A stretch of DNA of 34,249 bases from Bacteriovorax sp. (GCA_014378525.1 JACMNL010000056.1:1-34249); one strand, 5' to 3'. Positions 8,926 to 18,449 are shown, counted from the stretch's first letter. Notes: a model not told the origin generated them from the letters alone. Numbers and translations are program-made.

Positions 8926-9510
8926 ATGAAAGATAACTTCTTAGAAAATTACGAACTGGTTGGCACAAAGCTTCCAATCTCTGTCTTCCCGGCACCAATC
9001 CTTAAAAAGGTGGCCGCACCTGTTACTGAATTCAATGATGAACTTCGCAGCTTAATCAAAGATATGTTTTATACGATGTACCACGCTCCGGGCATTGGTT
9101 TAGCAGCTCCACAAGTTGGAGTGAGCTTAAGGTTATTCGTAATGGACATCTGGTTTGAAAGAGAAAAAGTTACGTTACCAGACGGCTCTACCGAATATAG
9201 ATATTTTGATTTCAAACCGATGGTTGTTATCAATCCGGTCTTCAAAGAAAAGTCGGGAGAAATTGTTCACGAAGAAGGATGTTTAAGTGTCCCGGGCGTT
9301 TACGAAGATGTGAAGCGCGCTGAATTTGTGACTTTAGAATATCAGGATATGCACGGAAATCATCACACTCTGGAAGCTGATGAACTTTTATCTGTCTGTC
9401 TTCAACACGAAAATGATCATCTTGATGGAATTGTTTTTATTGAACGCCTTAGTTTTTTAAAAAAACAATTGATCGAGAAAAAATTCCTTAAAAAACATAA
9501 GAAGAAATAA
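8926..9510 (+). CDS. def: Peptide deformylase
   Basis: The enzyme removes the formyl group from the N-terminal methionine of new proteins. All three family motifs are intact: GIGLAAPQVG at 56-65, EEGCLSVP at 116-123 and QHENDHLDG at 160-168. Cys119, His161 and His165 supply the metal ligands and Glu162 the catalytic acid. At 194 residues it is slightly longer than E. coli Def (169), with an extra segment at about 78-96 and a Lys-rich tail. The stop codon shares one base with the fmt start (TAATG), the classical def-fmt coupling. The ribosome site (AGAG) is poor. Confidence 0.97.
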   Translation: MKDNFLENYELVGTKLPISVFPAPILKKVAAPVTEFNDELRSLIKDMFYTMYHAPGIGLAAPQVGVSLRLFVMDIWFEREKVTLPDGSTEYRYFDFKPMVVINPVFKEKSGEIVHEEGCLSVPGVYEDVKRAEFVTLEYQDMHGNHHTLEADELLSVCLQHENDHLDGIVFIERLSFLKKQLIEKKFLKKHKKK

Positions 9511-10457
9511 TGACTAAAAAACTTAACGTTGTTTTTTGTGGGACCCCTGATTTTTCTGTTCCTACACTCGAAGAACTGTTCCAAAACCCAGCAATCAATC
9601 TCGTTGGTGTAATCACTATGCCTGACAGACCTGCCGGACGTGGACAGGAATTAAAATCTCCTCCCGTTGCTGAGTTTGCCAAGGCCCACAACATTCGATT
9701 GTTCCAGGTTGAAAACATCAACCGCGAAGAAGAAGTTTTAAAAACACTTGAGACTTTAGAAATAGATTTTTATCTGGTCCTCGCTTTCGCGCAATTTTTA
9801 GGTTCACGTGTTTTAACAATGCCGAAACTCGGATGTTTTAATATTCACACTTCTATACTTCCAAAATATAGAGGGGCCGCTCCCATTCAATACGCTCTTT
9901 TGAACGGAGACACTTCAACAGGTGTTTCAATTCAAAAAATGGTTAAAGCAATGGATGCCGGCGATCTGGTTCATTTTGATGAAATCAATATTGCTCCGGA
10001 CGAAAACGGTGAGAGTTTATACAACAGACTTAAACTTCAGGCCGCAGTGAGCACTAAAGCGCTGATTGAAAAAATTCTAAATGATAAAATCGTTTACACT
10101 CCTCAAAATCCGGATGGTGTGAGTTTTGCTCCTACACTAAAAAAGGAAGATGGATTTTTAAACTTTAAAGAGTCTGATTATAAAAAACTTCATAATCAGG
10201 TGCGCGCACTTGATCCGTGGCCGGGAACTTACTGCCATTTAAATTCCCAGCGCCTTAAAGTATACGCTATCGAAAAATTACAACGAACTCTTAAACCAGG
10301 TGAAACCTCCATTGAACATGGCTTTTTATCTGTGGGCCTTACTGATTGCTCTATTCGTTTAACGAAGGTGCAGCTGGAAGGAAAAAAAATGTGCACTGAT
10401 ACTGAATTACTTAATGGACTAAAAAATAAGGGCGGTGAGGTTATCCTCAATCCGTAA
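9510..10457 (+). CDS. fmt: Methionyl-tRNA formyltransferase
   Basis: Fmt formylates Met-tRNA on the initiator tRNA using 10-formyltetrahydrofolate; Def later removes the group. The 315-residue protein matches E. coli Fmt (315). It has GTPDFSVPTL near the N-terminus, PDRPAGRGQELKSPPV in the tRNA-interacting loop, and the hydrolase-type signature NIHTSILPKYRGAAPIQ containing the catalytic Asn/His. The C-terminal OB-like domain occupies about 205-315. The start overlaps the def stop by one base. rpe follows after 6 bp, so the three form one transcription unit. Confidence 0.97.
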   Translation: MTKKLNVVFCGTPDFSVPTLEELFQNPAINLVGVITMPDRPAGRGQELKSPPVAEFAKAHNIRLFQVENINREEEVLKTLETLEIDFYLVLAFAQFLGSRVLTMPKLGCFNIHTSILPKYRGAAPIQYALLNGDTSTGVSIQKMVKAMDAGDLVHFDEINIAPDENGESLYNRLKLQAAVSTKALIEKILNDKIVYTPQNPDGVSFAPTLKKEDGFLNFKESDYKKLHNQVRALDPWPGTYCHLNSQRLKVYAIEKLQRTLKPGETSIEHGFLSVGLTDCSIRLTKVQLEGKKMCTDTELLNGLKNKGGEVILNP

Positions 10458-10463
10458 ATTTTT

Positions 10464-11114
10464 ATGACGATTATTGCTCCAAGTCTTCTCGCTTGTGACT
10501 TTTTAAATATTGAACCCGAACTTTTGTCATTTGATGGCGTAAAAGATTTATGGTTTCACCTCGATATCATGGACGGACATTTTGTTCCGAACCTGACTTT
10601 TGGTCACCCAATTATTGAACTCATTACAAAAAAATCGCCGCATAAATGTGATGCTCACTTCATGGTAACGAATCCTGAATTTCACGGTGAGACCTTGAAG
10701 AACATGGGTATTCACAATTTCACTTTTCACGTTGAAGCTGTCGCAGACTCATTGTCATTAATAAAAGAGTTGAAAAAAAATTATCCGAGCGTGGGTATTT
10801 CAATCAAGCCAAATACTCCTGTCGGTAAATTATCTGATGAAGTTTTAAAAGCGGTTGATCTCGTTTTAGTTATGTCAGTAGAGCCTGGTTTCGGAGGACA
10901 GTCTTTCATGCCGGCAGCTTATGATAAAATTAAAGAACTCGTTTCAAGACGTAAATCTCTTGGTGCCCACTTTCAAATTCAGGTTGATGGAGGCGTGACA
11001 GATAAAAATGCAAAAGAACTGGTGGCGGCCGGTGCTGACAACCTTGTCGCGGGCTCATACATATTTAAGACAACTAAAGTTAATTATAAAAATAAAGTTG
11101 AATCGCTTCGATAG
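10464..11114 (+). CDS. rpe: Ribulose-phosphate 3-epimerase
   Basis: Rpe interconverts ribulose-5-phosphate and xylulose-5-phosphate in the pentose phosphate pathway. The 216-residue TIM-barrel protein carries SLLACDFLNI at the start, the metal-binding HLDIMDGHFVPNLTFG, CDAHFMV, the phosphate-loop motif VMSVEPGFGGQSF and QVDGGVTDKNA with the catalytic Asp. Length is normal. It sits 6 bp after fmt. In many bacteria def, fmt and rpe belong to a larger priA-def-fmt-rsmB-rpe neighbourhood; rsmB is absent here and priA lies several kb away on the other strand. Confidence 0.97.
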   Translation: MTIIAPSLLACDFLNIEPELLSFDGVKDLWFHLDIMDGHFVPNLTFGHPIIELITKKSPHKCDAHFMVTNPEFHGETLKNMGIHNFTFHVEAVADSLSLIKELKKNYPSVGISIKPNTPVGKLSDEVLKAVDLVLVMSVEPGFGGQSFMPAAYDKIKELVSRRKSLGAHFQIQVDGGVTDKNAKELVAAGADNLVAGSYIFKTTKVNYKNKVESLR

Positions 11115-11116
11115 TT

Positions 11117-11141
11117 TGCCACAAATTAAAGGCATTTTTTT
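11117..11141 (+). terminator. Weak candidate terminator after rpe
   Basis: TGCC (11117-11120) and GGCA (11131-11134) can pair just before a run of seven T. The stem is only 4 bp, and the GGCA can alternatively pair with a TGCC at 11141-11144, so this is low confidence. No better terminator is visible between rpe and the next gene. Confidence 0.3.
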
Positions 11142-11154
11142 GCCCAAACTTTTA

Positions 11155-11166
11155 GCAGTATACTGC
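11155..11166. promoter_or_regulatory. 12-bp perfect palindrome with internal TATACT
   Basis: GCAGTATACTGC is a perfect palindrome upstream of the small membrane protein at 11228. Its centre is a good -10-like TATACT (11159-11164) on both strands. It may be an operator overlapping a promoter, but no matching -35 is convincing. Confidence 0.3.
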
Positions 11167-11227
11167 CAATTTTAACCACTTAGATGTGTGCTTGGAATGG
11201 ACAGTCTTAAGCTTTAGACTGCATGTA

Positions 11228-11695
11228 ATGCGATTTAAAGATTTCAAGAAACTATTCAACTTCTCTAAAAACTCAATCCAGCAAAATAAGTGGAATAAAC
11301 GTCTATTGAAAATGGTTTCCCCAATAGAAATGCGCCTGATCGCCAATGACTACTGGGCACTTTTATTCATTTGCTGCATATCTCTTTTTGTTCACAAACT
11401 TTTTTTCTGCGTCTTTATCTATATGGCCTTTAAGATTAAAAAGATTGATAAACGCGCTGACCTTAGAGAGATTCACGAGCAACCCAAAGAAATTGACCAG
11501 CTGATATTATTTATTCATATGAATCATCTCCAGTCACTCACAGAGGCCATAGAATCCAACCCTCAACTTCTGTATTGCGACTACAAGAAAAAGTCTCTTA
11601 TGCACTGGTGTAAGCACTACAACAACACCAAGGCCATTCTGGTGATCAACCAGATGACACAGAAATACCCGAAAGAAGCGCTTCAAGCGGCTTAA
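11228..11695 (+). CDS. Small membrane protein with ankyrin-like C-terminus
   Basis: I do not recognise an established family. From the ATG at 11228 the product is 155 residues: a basic N-terminal part (RFKDFKKLF and following), one or two hydrophobic segments around WALLFICCISLFVHKLFF, then a soluble C-terminal part. The end includes KKSLMHWCKHYNNTKAIL, which resembles one ankyrin repeat (TPLHWA...NxxAI), preceded by a similar helical pair. No good ribosome site marks the start; the frame can be extended to a GTG at 11186, which adds 14 residues but has no ribosome site either. It lies alone between rpe and hutH. The coding call is moderately sure, the start uncertain. Confidence 0.65.
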   Translation: MRFKDFKKLFNFSKNSIQQNKWNKRLLKMVSPIEMRLIANDYWALLFICCISLFVHKLFFCVFIYMAFKIKKIDKRADLREIHEQPKEIDQLILFIHMNHLQSLTEAIESNPQLLYCDYKKKSLMHWCKHYNNTKAILVINQMTQKYPKEALQAA

Positions 11696-11745
11696 AAACG
11701 TGAAGCAAAACATCATTACAAATCACAACTTTTCATTGTAGGATT

Positions 11746-11763
11746 AAGGGATTTTTAACCCTT
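11746..11763. promoter_or_regulatory. Inverted repeat just upstream of hutH
   Basis: AAGGG (11746-11750) and CCCTT (11759-11763) flank an A/T loop, ending 10 nt before the hutH ATG. As RNA it would form a short hairpin next to the GTGAG that serves as the likely ribosome site. It could be an operator or a leader hairpin; which one cannot be told from sequence. Confidence 0.3.
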
Positions 11764-11773
11764 GTGAGTACAT

Positions 11774-13309
11774 ATGAATATCAGTCTTAACGGCCAGTCT
11801 TTAACTATTGATCAAGTCCATCAGGTCGCACATTCTAAAAAAGGAAACATTACGCTTTCAATTGATCCGTCAGCGATGACAAAAATGAAAGCTTCGCGTG
11901 CTTTCGTATTTGATATTGTAAAAAAAGGTGCGCCGGTTTACGGAATCAATACAGGCTTCGGTGCTCTTTCAAGCAAACACATTGCTGAAAGTGACCTTGC
12001 TCAACTTCAATTAAATTTAATCCGCTCTCACTGCACAGGTGTTGGCAATTCTTTCAGCAGAGAAATTACACGTGCGATTATGCTCCTTCGTGCAAATTGC
12101 CTGATTTCCGGATTTTCAGGAGTAGAACCTTATACTGTTGAATTACTTTTAGAGTTTTTAAATAAAGATATTACGCCAGTAGTTCCGGAAAAAGGTTCTG
12201 TTGGTGCCAGTGGTGACCTTGCTCCCCTTTCTCACATCGCACTTGCTTTAATCGGTGAAGGCGAAGTTGAATACGATGGAAAAATTATCAATTCAAATTT
12301 TGCCATTGATCAGATTGGAAAAAAATGTGCCGTACTTGGACCAAAAGATGGTCTTGCATTAATTAACGGAACTGCAGTTATGGCCGCTCTGGGTGCGCTT
12401 GCTGTTTTCGAATCTAGACAGATTATGAAACTTGCAGACATCTGTGCAACACTCACAATGGACTCTGTTAAAGGAACTGATAAAGCATACAATCCAAAAA
12501 TTACTGCATTAAAACCACATAAAGGTCAGATTGCGAGCATGGAAAATCTGAACAAGATTCTTATCGGCTCTTCTCTAAAAGACTCTCACCCTGACTGTCA
12601 TAAAGTTCAGGACCCCTATTCACTTCGCTGTGTACCCCAAGTACACGGGGCCTGCAGACAAACTTTGATTCATGCAGAAGAAGTGATCAATACTGAATTA
12701 AATGCTGTCACAGATAACCCGCTTATCTTCGTTGATACTGGCGAAGTTATTTCCGGCGGAAATTTTCACGGTGAAGCCCTTGCTTTAGTTATGGACTATC
12801 TTGCTATGGGTGTTGCTGAAATCTGCAACATCGCAGAGAGAAGAATAGAAAAAATGATGAACCCGGTTTTTTCAGAACTACCGGCCTTCCTTACAAAAAA
12901 CACTGGATTAAACTCAGGACTCATGATTGCACACGTTACAGCTGCCGCTCTTGTTTCCGAAAATAAATATCTTTGTCATCCGGCAAGTGTGGATTCAGTT
13001 CCCACTTCTACAGATAAAGAAGATCACGTTTCAATGGGTGTAACTTCAGGAAGAAAACTTCACGAAGTTGTAGAGAATGCAAAAAATGTTTTAGCGATTG
13101 AACTTCTTTGTAATACTCAGGCACTTGACATGCAACGTCCGCTTAAATCTTCAAAGGCCCTTGAAGAGGTTCATACGTTAATCAGAAAACATGTAGCAAC
13201 AATTGATGAAGACAGAATATTTTATAAAGATATCAACAATATTGTGAAAGTTATTAACAGTGGTGAAATCATAAAGGCCGCTGAAACTCACACTGGAGTA
13301 TTAAACTAA
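11774..13309 (+). CDS. hutH: Histidine ammonia-lyase
   Basis: HutH deaminates L-histidine to trans-urocanate, the first step of histidine use. The 511-residue length matches the family (about 510). The Ala145-Ser146-Gly147 triad that cyclises into the MIO prosthetic group sits in [17 protein letters not shown]. Tyr56 in YGINTGFG and QDPYSLRC with the downstream NPL motif are also in place. The stop shares one base with the hutU start (TAATG), so the pair is translationally coupled. A weak GTGAG ribosome site and a small inverted repeat precede the ATG. Regulation is unknown; no hutC-like repressor gene is in the window. Confidence 0.98.
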   Translation: MNISLNGQSLTIDQVHQVAHSKKGNITLSIDPSAMTKMKASRAFVFDIVKKGAPVYGINTGFGALSSKHIAESDLAQLQLNLIRSHCTGVGNSFSREITRAIMLLRANCLISGFSGVEPYTVELLLEFLNKDITPVVPEKGSVGASGDLAPLSHIALALIGEGEVEYDGKIINSNFAIDQIGKKCAVLGPKDGLALINGTAVMAALGALAVFESRQIMKLADICATLTMDSVKGTDKAYNPKITALKPHKGQIASMENLNKILIGSSLKDSHPDCHKVQDPYSLRCVPQVHGACRQTLIHAEEVINTELNAVTDNPLIFVDTGEVISGGNFHGEALALVMDYLAMGVAEICNIAERRIEKMMNPVFSELPAFLTKNTGLNSGLMIAHVTAAALVSENKYLCHPASVDSVPTSTDKEDHVSMGVTSGRKLHEVVENAKNVLAIELLCNTQALDMQRPLKSSKALEEVHTLIRKHVATIDEDRIFYKDINNIVKVINSGEIIKAAETHTGVLN

Positions 13310-14979
13310 TGAGCACACCAATCATCCCCCTTCCTCCAACGGGTTCTACTCTAACGTGTAAAGGCTGGCACCAGGAAGCAGCTCTTCGTTGTTTATTAAA
13401 CAACCTTCACCCTGATGTCGCAGAAGACAGAGATAACCTTATTGTTTACGGTGGAAACGGCCAGGCCGCAAGAAATCACCAGGCACTTCAGGATATAATT
13501 CATTCATTAAAAAATTTAGAAAATAATGAAACGCTTATGATTCAATCAGGGAAACCGGTTGCGATCATGCCTTCTCATGAACACGGGCCACGCGTACTAA
13601 TTGCGAACTCAAACCTTGTTCCTCACTGGGCGACATGGGATCACTTCAATAAATTAAAAGACGAAGGTCTGATGATGTATGGTCAGATGACTGCCGGTTC
13701 ATGGATTTACATCGGAACCCAAGGGATTCTTCAAGGGACATACGAAACATTCATGGCCGCTGCAGAAAAACATTACGGTGAAGGGTCAGATCTTTCAGGT
13801 AAATTAGTTTTGACTGCCGGTATCGGTGGAATGGGGGGAGCTCAACCGCTTGCTGTTAAGATGGCAAACGGAGTGTGTCTGGCTTGTGACGCTGCTAAAT
13901 GGCGTATTGAAAAAAGATTAAAAACTAAATATCTTGATGTTCTTTGCGATACATTTGATGAAGCGATCGATCTTGCACTTAAATCAAAAAAAGAAAAAAA
14001 AGCAATTTCCATTGGTGTTGTCGGAAACGCTGCTGACTTTTTTAAATATGTTTTGGATAAAGGAATTGTACCAGATCTGGTAACAGACCAGACATCTGCC
14101 CACGATCCGCTCAACGGATATGTTCCAAACAAGATGACGATTGAAGAAGCTCTCGCACTAAGAACCAGTGATCCAAAAAAATATGTAGAGCTTTCTCAGA
14201 AGACTATGGGTGATCACGTAACATCGATGCTTGCTTTCTTAAAGGCCGGCTCGCACGTTTTTGACTATGGAAACAATCTGCGCGAAGGTGCAAAAGTTTC
14301 AGGAGTAAAAAATGCTTACGACTTCCCGGGATTTGTTCCTGCTTATATCAGACCACTTTTCTGTAAAGGCTCCGGCCCGTTCAGATGGATTGCTCTATCT
14401 GGTGATCCTGATGATATCCGCGTAACAGATGAAGCAATAAAAAAATTATTTCCTGAAAATAAAAAACTCCACAACTGGCTTAACAAGGCGAGTGAGATGG
14501 TTGCGTTCCAGGGTCTTCCTGCACGTATTTGCTGGTTGAATTATGGCGAGCGTGAAAAAGCAGGATTGATGTTTAATCAACTTGTGAGAGATGGAAAAGT
14601 TAAAGCTCCAATTGTTATAGGTCGCGATCATTTAGATACAGGGTCGGTAACTTCTCCCAACAGAGAAACAGAAGGCATGATGGACGGTACAGACGCTGTT
14701 TCTGACTGGTCATTATTAAACCTGATGATCAATACAATGAACGGTGCTTCGTGGACTTCTTTCCATCACGGTGGTGGTGTTGGAATCGGATACTCTCAGC
14801 ACTCTGGTATGGTTATCTGTGCTGATGGAACTAAAGATATGGATGAAAGACTTTCAAGAGTTTTAAATTCAGATCCGGGAATGGGTGTGGCCCGTCATGC
14901 TGATGCTGGATATGAAATTGCTCGCACGACTGCTAAAAATAGTAAGCTGAAACTTCCGTCTCTTAAAATTAATTCTTAA
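13309..14979 (+). CDS. hutU: Urocanate hydratase (urocanase)
   Basis: HutU hydrates urocanate to 4-imidazolone-5-propionate using tightly bound NAD+ as an electrophile. The 556-residue protein is full length. Visible signatures include [32 protein letters not shown], the NAD-binding [51 protein letters not shown] and the C-terminal [13 protein letters not shown]. It overlaps hutH by one base. Its TAA stop (14977-14979) sits inside a TTAA shared with the stop of the convergent secreted-protein gene, leaving no room for a terminator. Confidence 0.98.
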   Translation: MSTPIIPLPPTGSTLTCKGWHQEAALRCLLNNLHPDVAEDRDNLIVYGGNGQAARNHQALQDIIHSLKNLENNETLMIQSGKPVAIMPSHEHGPRVLIANSNLVPHWATWDHFNKLKDEGLMMYGQMTAGSWIYIGTQGILQGTYETFMAAAEKHYGEGSDLSGKLVLTAGIGGMGGAQPLAVKMANGVCLACDAAKWRIEKRLKTKYLDVLCDTFDEAIDLALKSKKEKKAISIGVVGNAADFFKYVLDKGIVPDLVTDQTSAHDPLNGYVPNKMTIEEALALRTSDPKKYVELSQKTMGDHVTSMLAFLKAGSHVFDYGNNLREGAKVSGVKNAYDFPGFVPAYIRPLFCKGSGPFRWIALSGDPDDIRVTDEAIKKLFPENKKLHNWLNKASEMVAFQGLPARICWLNYGEREKAGLMFNQLVRDGKVKAPIVIGRDHLDTGSVTSPNRETEGMMDGTDAVSDWSLLNLMINTMNGASWTSFHHGGGVGIGYSQHSGMVICADGTKDMDERLSRVLNSDPGMGVARHADAGYEIARTTAKNSKLKLPSLKINS

Positions 14980-15341
14980 AAAAGATCGCTCGCGCTGGCG
15001 ATGGAATTGTCTTTGAATTTACAAAAGGCACTTTCATTGTCAGCAGAGTTTCTTAAAATCAAAACTTCGCCACCATAATTTTTTTTGCAAACAACGGCAC
15101 CGGGATTTTTTCCACCGGCCCTGTCTTTTTCTGAAACCTGTATTTTGTTTTTATTCAGCAAAGCTTTGTAGGCTTCGCAGGATTTTTTTTTGCCCAGACA
15201 GTCTGCAGTTAAAAGTGCATTGGTTGTTTTGTCTTTTTGAAACGAATAATATTTTGTTCCAATCCGCCATACATCTCTATCCTGAACAGGATCAGCAGCG
15301 AAAGCAGTATGAATTGTTAACAGGACTAAAATTATTTTCAT
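14976..15341 (-). CDS. Small secreted protein, DUF333-like C-terminal part
   Basis: The 121-residue product opens with a short signal peptide ([16 protein letters not shown]), so the mature form is about 106 residues. The last 55 residues read [18 protein letters not shown] then a CKFKDNS segment. This recalls the DUF333 pattern NPAAVYC..GG....C.FPDGS, although the match is by eye and imperfect. Four mature Cys could form two disulfides. The stop overlaps that of convergent hutU by 4 bp. The gene begins 9 bp downstream of the papain-like peptidase, so the two are probably cotranscribed. A role as inhibitor, cofactor or substrate of that peptidase is possible but is only a guess from position. 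Confidence 0.75.
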   Translation of the reverse strand: MKIILVLLTIHTAFAADPVQDRDVWRIGTKYYSFQKDKTTNALLTADCLGKKKSCEAYKALLNKNKIQVSEKDRAGGKNPGAVVCKKNYGGEVLILRNSADNESAFCKFKDNSIASASDLF

Positions 15342-15350
15342 AATGATCTC

Positions 15351-17093
15351 TTAATTTATGTAATCCATTCCATAAACGCTGTCGAAAAACGTTGCTTCAT
15401 CAAACCAGTATGCACCTTTTCCGTCTATTGTTTCAATTCCCTGATTGGTGGCCCTGGTATTTGCCCCCCAAGAATTTTGAATCAAGTAACGGGTTTTCCC
15501 GGCCACACATTGAATGCCGGTAATGCCAAGAGCATGATTACCACATTCACCTTCTTTAAATTCACTCTTTGGTTTTTTTATAATGGCAGAACACAAACTC
15601 GCAGTTAGAGGCTTATTCGCTTTTATCACTTCTATAATTTTTTCATTCACTTTTGACCTATCATTTCGAGAGATATCCATCGTCATACATGAAGTGTTAG
15701 AAGGAATTGAAACTTTATTATTCTCGGAGCAGTCAGATGCATAAAGTGCCATCATCGCTTCATCATAATTTTCTCCGGCCTTTGCTGTTAAAAAACCAAT
15801 CGCTGTATCGATATCATTCAATCCGGATTCTTTATATTTCATAATAACATTCGTGGCCTGCTTCATCAGATCAGCATATGAACACAAGCTGGTTTCACCT
15901 TGCCAGTCATTTTCATACTCCTTGCTCTGAAAATAATTATACGTATTTCTTTCCACACAGGCCTGAGAGAATCCTTTTGTAGCAACTTCATTGTACTCAT
16001 TACTTAATGCCTCTAGATTTTTTCCGACACTTGTTTTACCGATAATTCTATCTTTCATGAATTGTTTTGCCATCGCTTTACCTTTGAAATCCAGGGATTT
16101 TAGGCCATCGACAAAAGTATCAGTGATAGAATCTGCCAGATTTTGTGAACTGAAATGCGATTTTTTTTGAACGACTTTCATTTGCAGCTTTTTTATCCAC
16201 AACGGATTCATTCCTTCAACAAGGACCGCACCATCTGCCTGAACCTTTGGATTGTGAACAAGATTTATAACGACCTGGCACCAGTATTCATCTTTTGAAG
16301 GGAAATCTTCCTTGAAGCAGGCGCTATATGTTAATGCCATCTGAGTCATCGGTGCTACGACTGAATCCAGTGAATCAGCATTAATTCTATTACAGTCATG
16401 ATCTGCAATTTTCTTTTTTTTATTTGTGATTAGTGCAGTGAAACCATCTTTAAAATTTTTATATTTTTCCTGATCTGCCTGAACACGTTTTTTATTAAAT
16501 AGATCTGGTTTTTCATCGATATCACCAAATATTTCCTGAAATTTATTCATATACAATGAAGTTTCCAGAAAAGTTTTAAACTGCTTATGTTCTGCATCTC
16601 CAGAAGTTAAAATCTTTTCCAGGTTCATTCCTGATTTTAAACAGACGACAGGTTTTTTATTTTTAAATTCCAGATCTCTTACTGCAGTAACCAGAGAACA
16701 TGTGTTGCCACCATCAATGGCAAGATCCCACTTCATGGCATCGCCACCACCATTGATTGCTTTTTCATTATTGGTGGCAGCTTTTGCATAAATATCAAAA
16801 TCCTTCGAAGATTTTGCAGAACTTCTTTTACTCGCCAGCTCTTCAGTTTTATAAAGTGTGGCCAGGTGTAGATATGATATTTCCGGATTACCTTGTAAAT
16901 TACCCTGTAAAAGTAAACTTGCTGCATTGGCATAACAACTTCCAAGACCGTCCTGATCCTGCACTTTAAAATTCTGTAAACTTTTATTATCTTCATCAAT
17001 ACGAATCGTTTCGCCATCGGCCAGCGATCCACAACTTTGCGCAAAGCTATTGATTGAAAATAGTAATCCGAGAATAAACAGGCCATATTTCAT
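15351..17093 (-). CDS. Secreted papain-like (C1 family) cysteine peptidase
   Basis: The product is 580 residues from the chosen ATG, with signal peptide MKYGLFILGLLFSINSFAQ. The papain triad is recognisable: Gln47 and Cys53 in QDQDGLGSCYANAASLLL (compare DQGxCGSCWAF), a His in CGNHALGITGIQC, and an Asn in YLIQNSWGANTR near the C-terminus. Gln-to-Cys spacing is six, as in papain. About 350 residues lie between Cys and His, far more than in papain, forming a large charged insertion. The start at 17093 has a GAGGA ribosome site 5-6 nt upstream; an in-frame extension to 17162 would put 23 residues before the signal peptide and is unlikely. It probably acts in the periplasm or outside the cell; the substrate is unknown. 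Confidence 0.88.
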   Translation of the reverse strand: MKYGLFILGLLFSINSFAQSCGSLADGETIRIDEDNKSLQNFKVQDQDGLGSCYANAASLLLQGNLQGNPEISYLHLATLYKTEELASKRSSAKSSKDFDIYAKAATNNEKAINGGGDAMKWDLAIDGGNTCSLVTAVRDLEFKNKKPVVCLKSGMNLEKILTSGDAEHKQFKTFLETSLYMNKFQEIFGDIDEKPDLFNKKRVQADQEKYKNFKDGFTALITNKKKKIADHDCNRINADSLDSVVAPMTQMALTYSACFKEDFPSKDEYWCQVVINLVHNPKVQADGAVLVEGMNPLWIKKLQMKVVQKKSHFSSQNLADSITDTFVDGLKSLDFKGKAMAKQFMKDRIIGKTSVGKNLEALSNEYNEVATKGFSQACVERNTYNYFQSKEYENDWQGETSLCSYADLMKQATNVIMKYKESGLNDIDTAIGFLTAKAGENYDEAMMALYASDCSENNKVSIPSNTSCMTMDISRNDRSKVNEKIIEVIKANKPLTASLCSAIIKKPKSEFKEGECGNHALGITGIQCVAGKTRYLIQNSWGANTRATNQGIETIDGKGAYWFDEATFFDSVYGMDYIN

Positions 17094-17198
17094 AAAAATC
17101 CTCAAAAAAATTCTAACATCTTTTTGTCTTCCTTTAGAGAGAGGAAGAGTTAACCTGATCATTGTACTCGGCCACTGTTTTTAGCTGCGCATTTACCC

Positions 17199-17227
17199 TT
17201 TATAGAGACCTGAAACCGTTCTATACT
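17199..17227 (+). promoter_or_regulatory. Candidate promoter of hutI, close to leaderless
   Basis: TTTATA (17199-17204) and TATACT (17222-17227) are separated by 17 bp. Initiation 7-9 nt after the -10 would fall on or just before the hutI ATG at 17236, and no ribosome site is present between them. The -35 match is moderate. Confidence 0.4.
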
Positions 17228-17235
17228 CTCGGGCT

Positions 17236-18447
17236 ATGAATATTAAAATTTTTCGCAACTTTTCTGAAATCGCAACCCTTGCTCCCGCTCTTAAAAAAGA
17301 CGGACGCCGGCTTATTCCAAGTGATATCGGCCTGATTAAAAACGGCTCAATCGTTTACAACCAGGAAGAAATTTTATGGGTTGGACCTGATTCAGAATTG
17401 CCTGAAGATTATAAGGGAATCGACTCCATCGATACTACCGGAAAATCATGTCTTCCAGAAATCGTAGACTCACACACGCATATTGTTTTTGGTGGTGACC
17501 GTGCTCACGAATACAGCATGCGCTTGAATGGTGCAACTTATGAAGAGATCGCAGCGGCCGGTGGTGGAATTTTAAATTCCATGAAAGGTACGAATGCACT
17601 TTCTCGCAGCGAACTTTTAAAACTCGGACAACAAAGAATCAGGGCCATTAAATCTTATGGTGTTGGTACCATTGAAATTAAATCTGGTTATGGTTTGAAC
17701 TTTGAAAAAGAATATGAAATTTCCAGAATCATTCATGATTTAAAAAACATTGTACGCCCTGATGTGCAAATTATTAATACTTTCATGGCCGCTCACGCTG
17801 TTCCCAAAGAATATGCAAGTTCATATGACTATATGAAAGAAGTTGTACTTCCACTTCTTGATAGACTCGGAGAAGAGCAGATTTTAGATTGTGTTGATAT
17901 TTTCCATGAAAAAAATTATTTCAGCGATGAAGATGTCACTTCTCTTTTTGAGCGTGCACAACGCTGGAACATTCCTGTGAAAATTCACGCTGATGAATTC
18001 AATGATAATAAAGGTGCAATTCTCGCTGCTAAATACCACGCACTATCTGCAGATCATTTATTATCAACAGGAGCCGATGGAATCGCTGCTTTAAAAGATT
18101 CATCTACTGTGGCAACTCTATTACCTGGTACCGGATTGTTTCTTGGAAAAACTCAGGCGAATGCACGCGCTTTTTTAGATGCCGGTGTAAAAGTTGCGAT
18201 CGCTTCCGACTTTAATCCTGGCTCATGCCATTGCGATAATCTTTTAATGGTTGCTGCTCTTGCGGCCCCTATCTATAAAATGAATATGGCCGAATTATGG
18301 TGTGCCATCACACTAAACGCTGCCCATGCGGTTGGAATTAAATCTCAGGGAGCTATTGTTCCTGGTTTAAAACCTCGCTTCAGTATCTTCAACACCGACT
18401 CCATTGACAGAATTACTTATAGTTGGGGTAAGAATCTGGCCATTTAA
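17236..18447 (+). CDS. hutI: Imidazolonepropionase
   Basis: HutI opens the imidazolone ring of 4-imidazolone-5-propionate to give N-formimino-L-glutamate, step three of the Hut pathway. The 403-residue amidohydrolase has the metal-binding DSHTHIVFGGDRAHEY (His80, His82), AAGGGILNSM, the metal-ligand His in KIHADEFND, and the family signature ASDFNPGSCHCDNLL with the catalytic Asp. Length is typical. It has its own promoter-like sequence and no ribosome site. It is separated from hutHU by two minus-strand secreted-protein genes. No hutG or hutF follows, so the final step must be encoded elsewhere. Confidence 0.97.
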   Translation: MNIKIFRNFSEIATLAPALKKDGRRLIPSDIGLIKNGSIVYNQEEILWVGPDSELPEDYKGIDSIDTTGKSCLPEIVDSHTHIVFGGDRAHEYSMRLNGATYEEIAAAGGGILNSMKGTNALSRSELLKLGQQRIRAIKSYGVGTIEIKSGYGLNFEKEYEISRIIHDLKNIVRPDVQIINTFMAAHAVPKEYASSYDYMKEVVLPLLDRLGEEQILDCVDIFHEKNYFSDEDVTSLFERAQRWNIPVKIHADEFNDNKGAILAAKYHALSADHLLSTGADGIAALKDSSTVATLLPGTGLFLGKTQANARAFLDAGVKVAIASDFNPGSCHCDNLLMVAALAAPIYKMNMAELWCAITLNAAHAVGIKSQGAIVPGLKPRFSIFNTDSIDRITYSWGKNLAI

Positions 18448-18449
18448 TC

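Noticed and set aside
13842..14132. 96-residue minus-strand frame inside hutU
   Set aside because: Lies opposite the conserved NAD-binding region of urocanase; an antisense shadow.
16733..17086. 117-residue minus-strand frame inside the peptidase gene
   Set aside because: Out of frame with the papain-like product, whose catalytic motifs fix the reading frame; no independent start signal.
17128..17147. CTTCCT/AGGAAG hairpin upstream of the peptidase gene
   Set aside because: A 6-bp stem without a U-tract on the useful strand and near a normal ribosome site; not a terminator, and a regulatory role has no further support.
17094..17162. N-terminal extension of the peptidase by 23 residues
   Set aside because: It would place a basic segment before a complete signal peptide, while the internal ATG at 17093 has a good GAGGA ribosome site.
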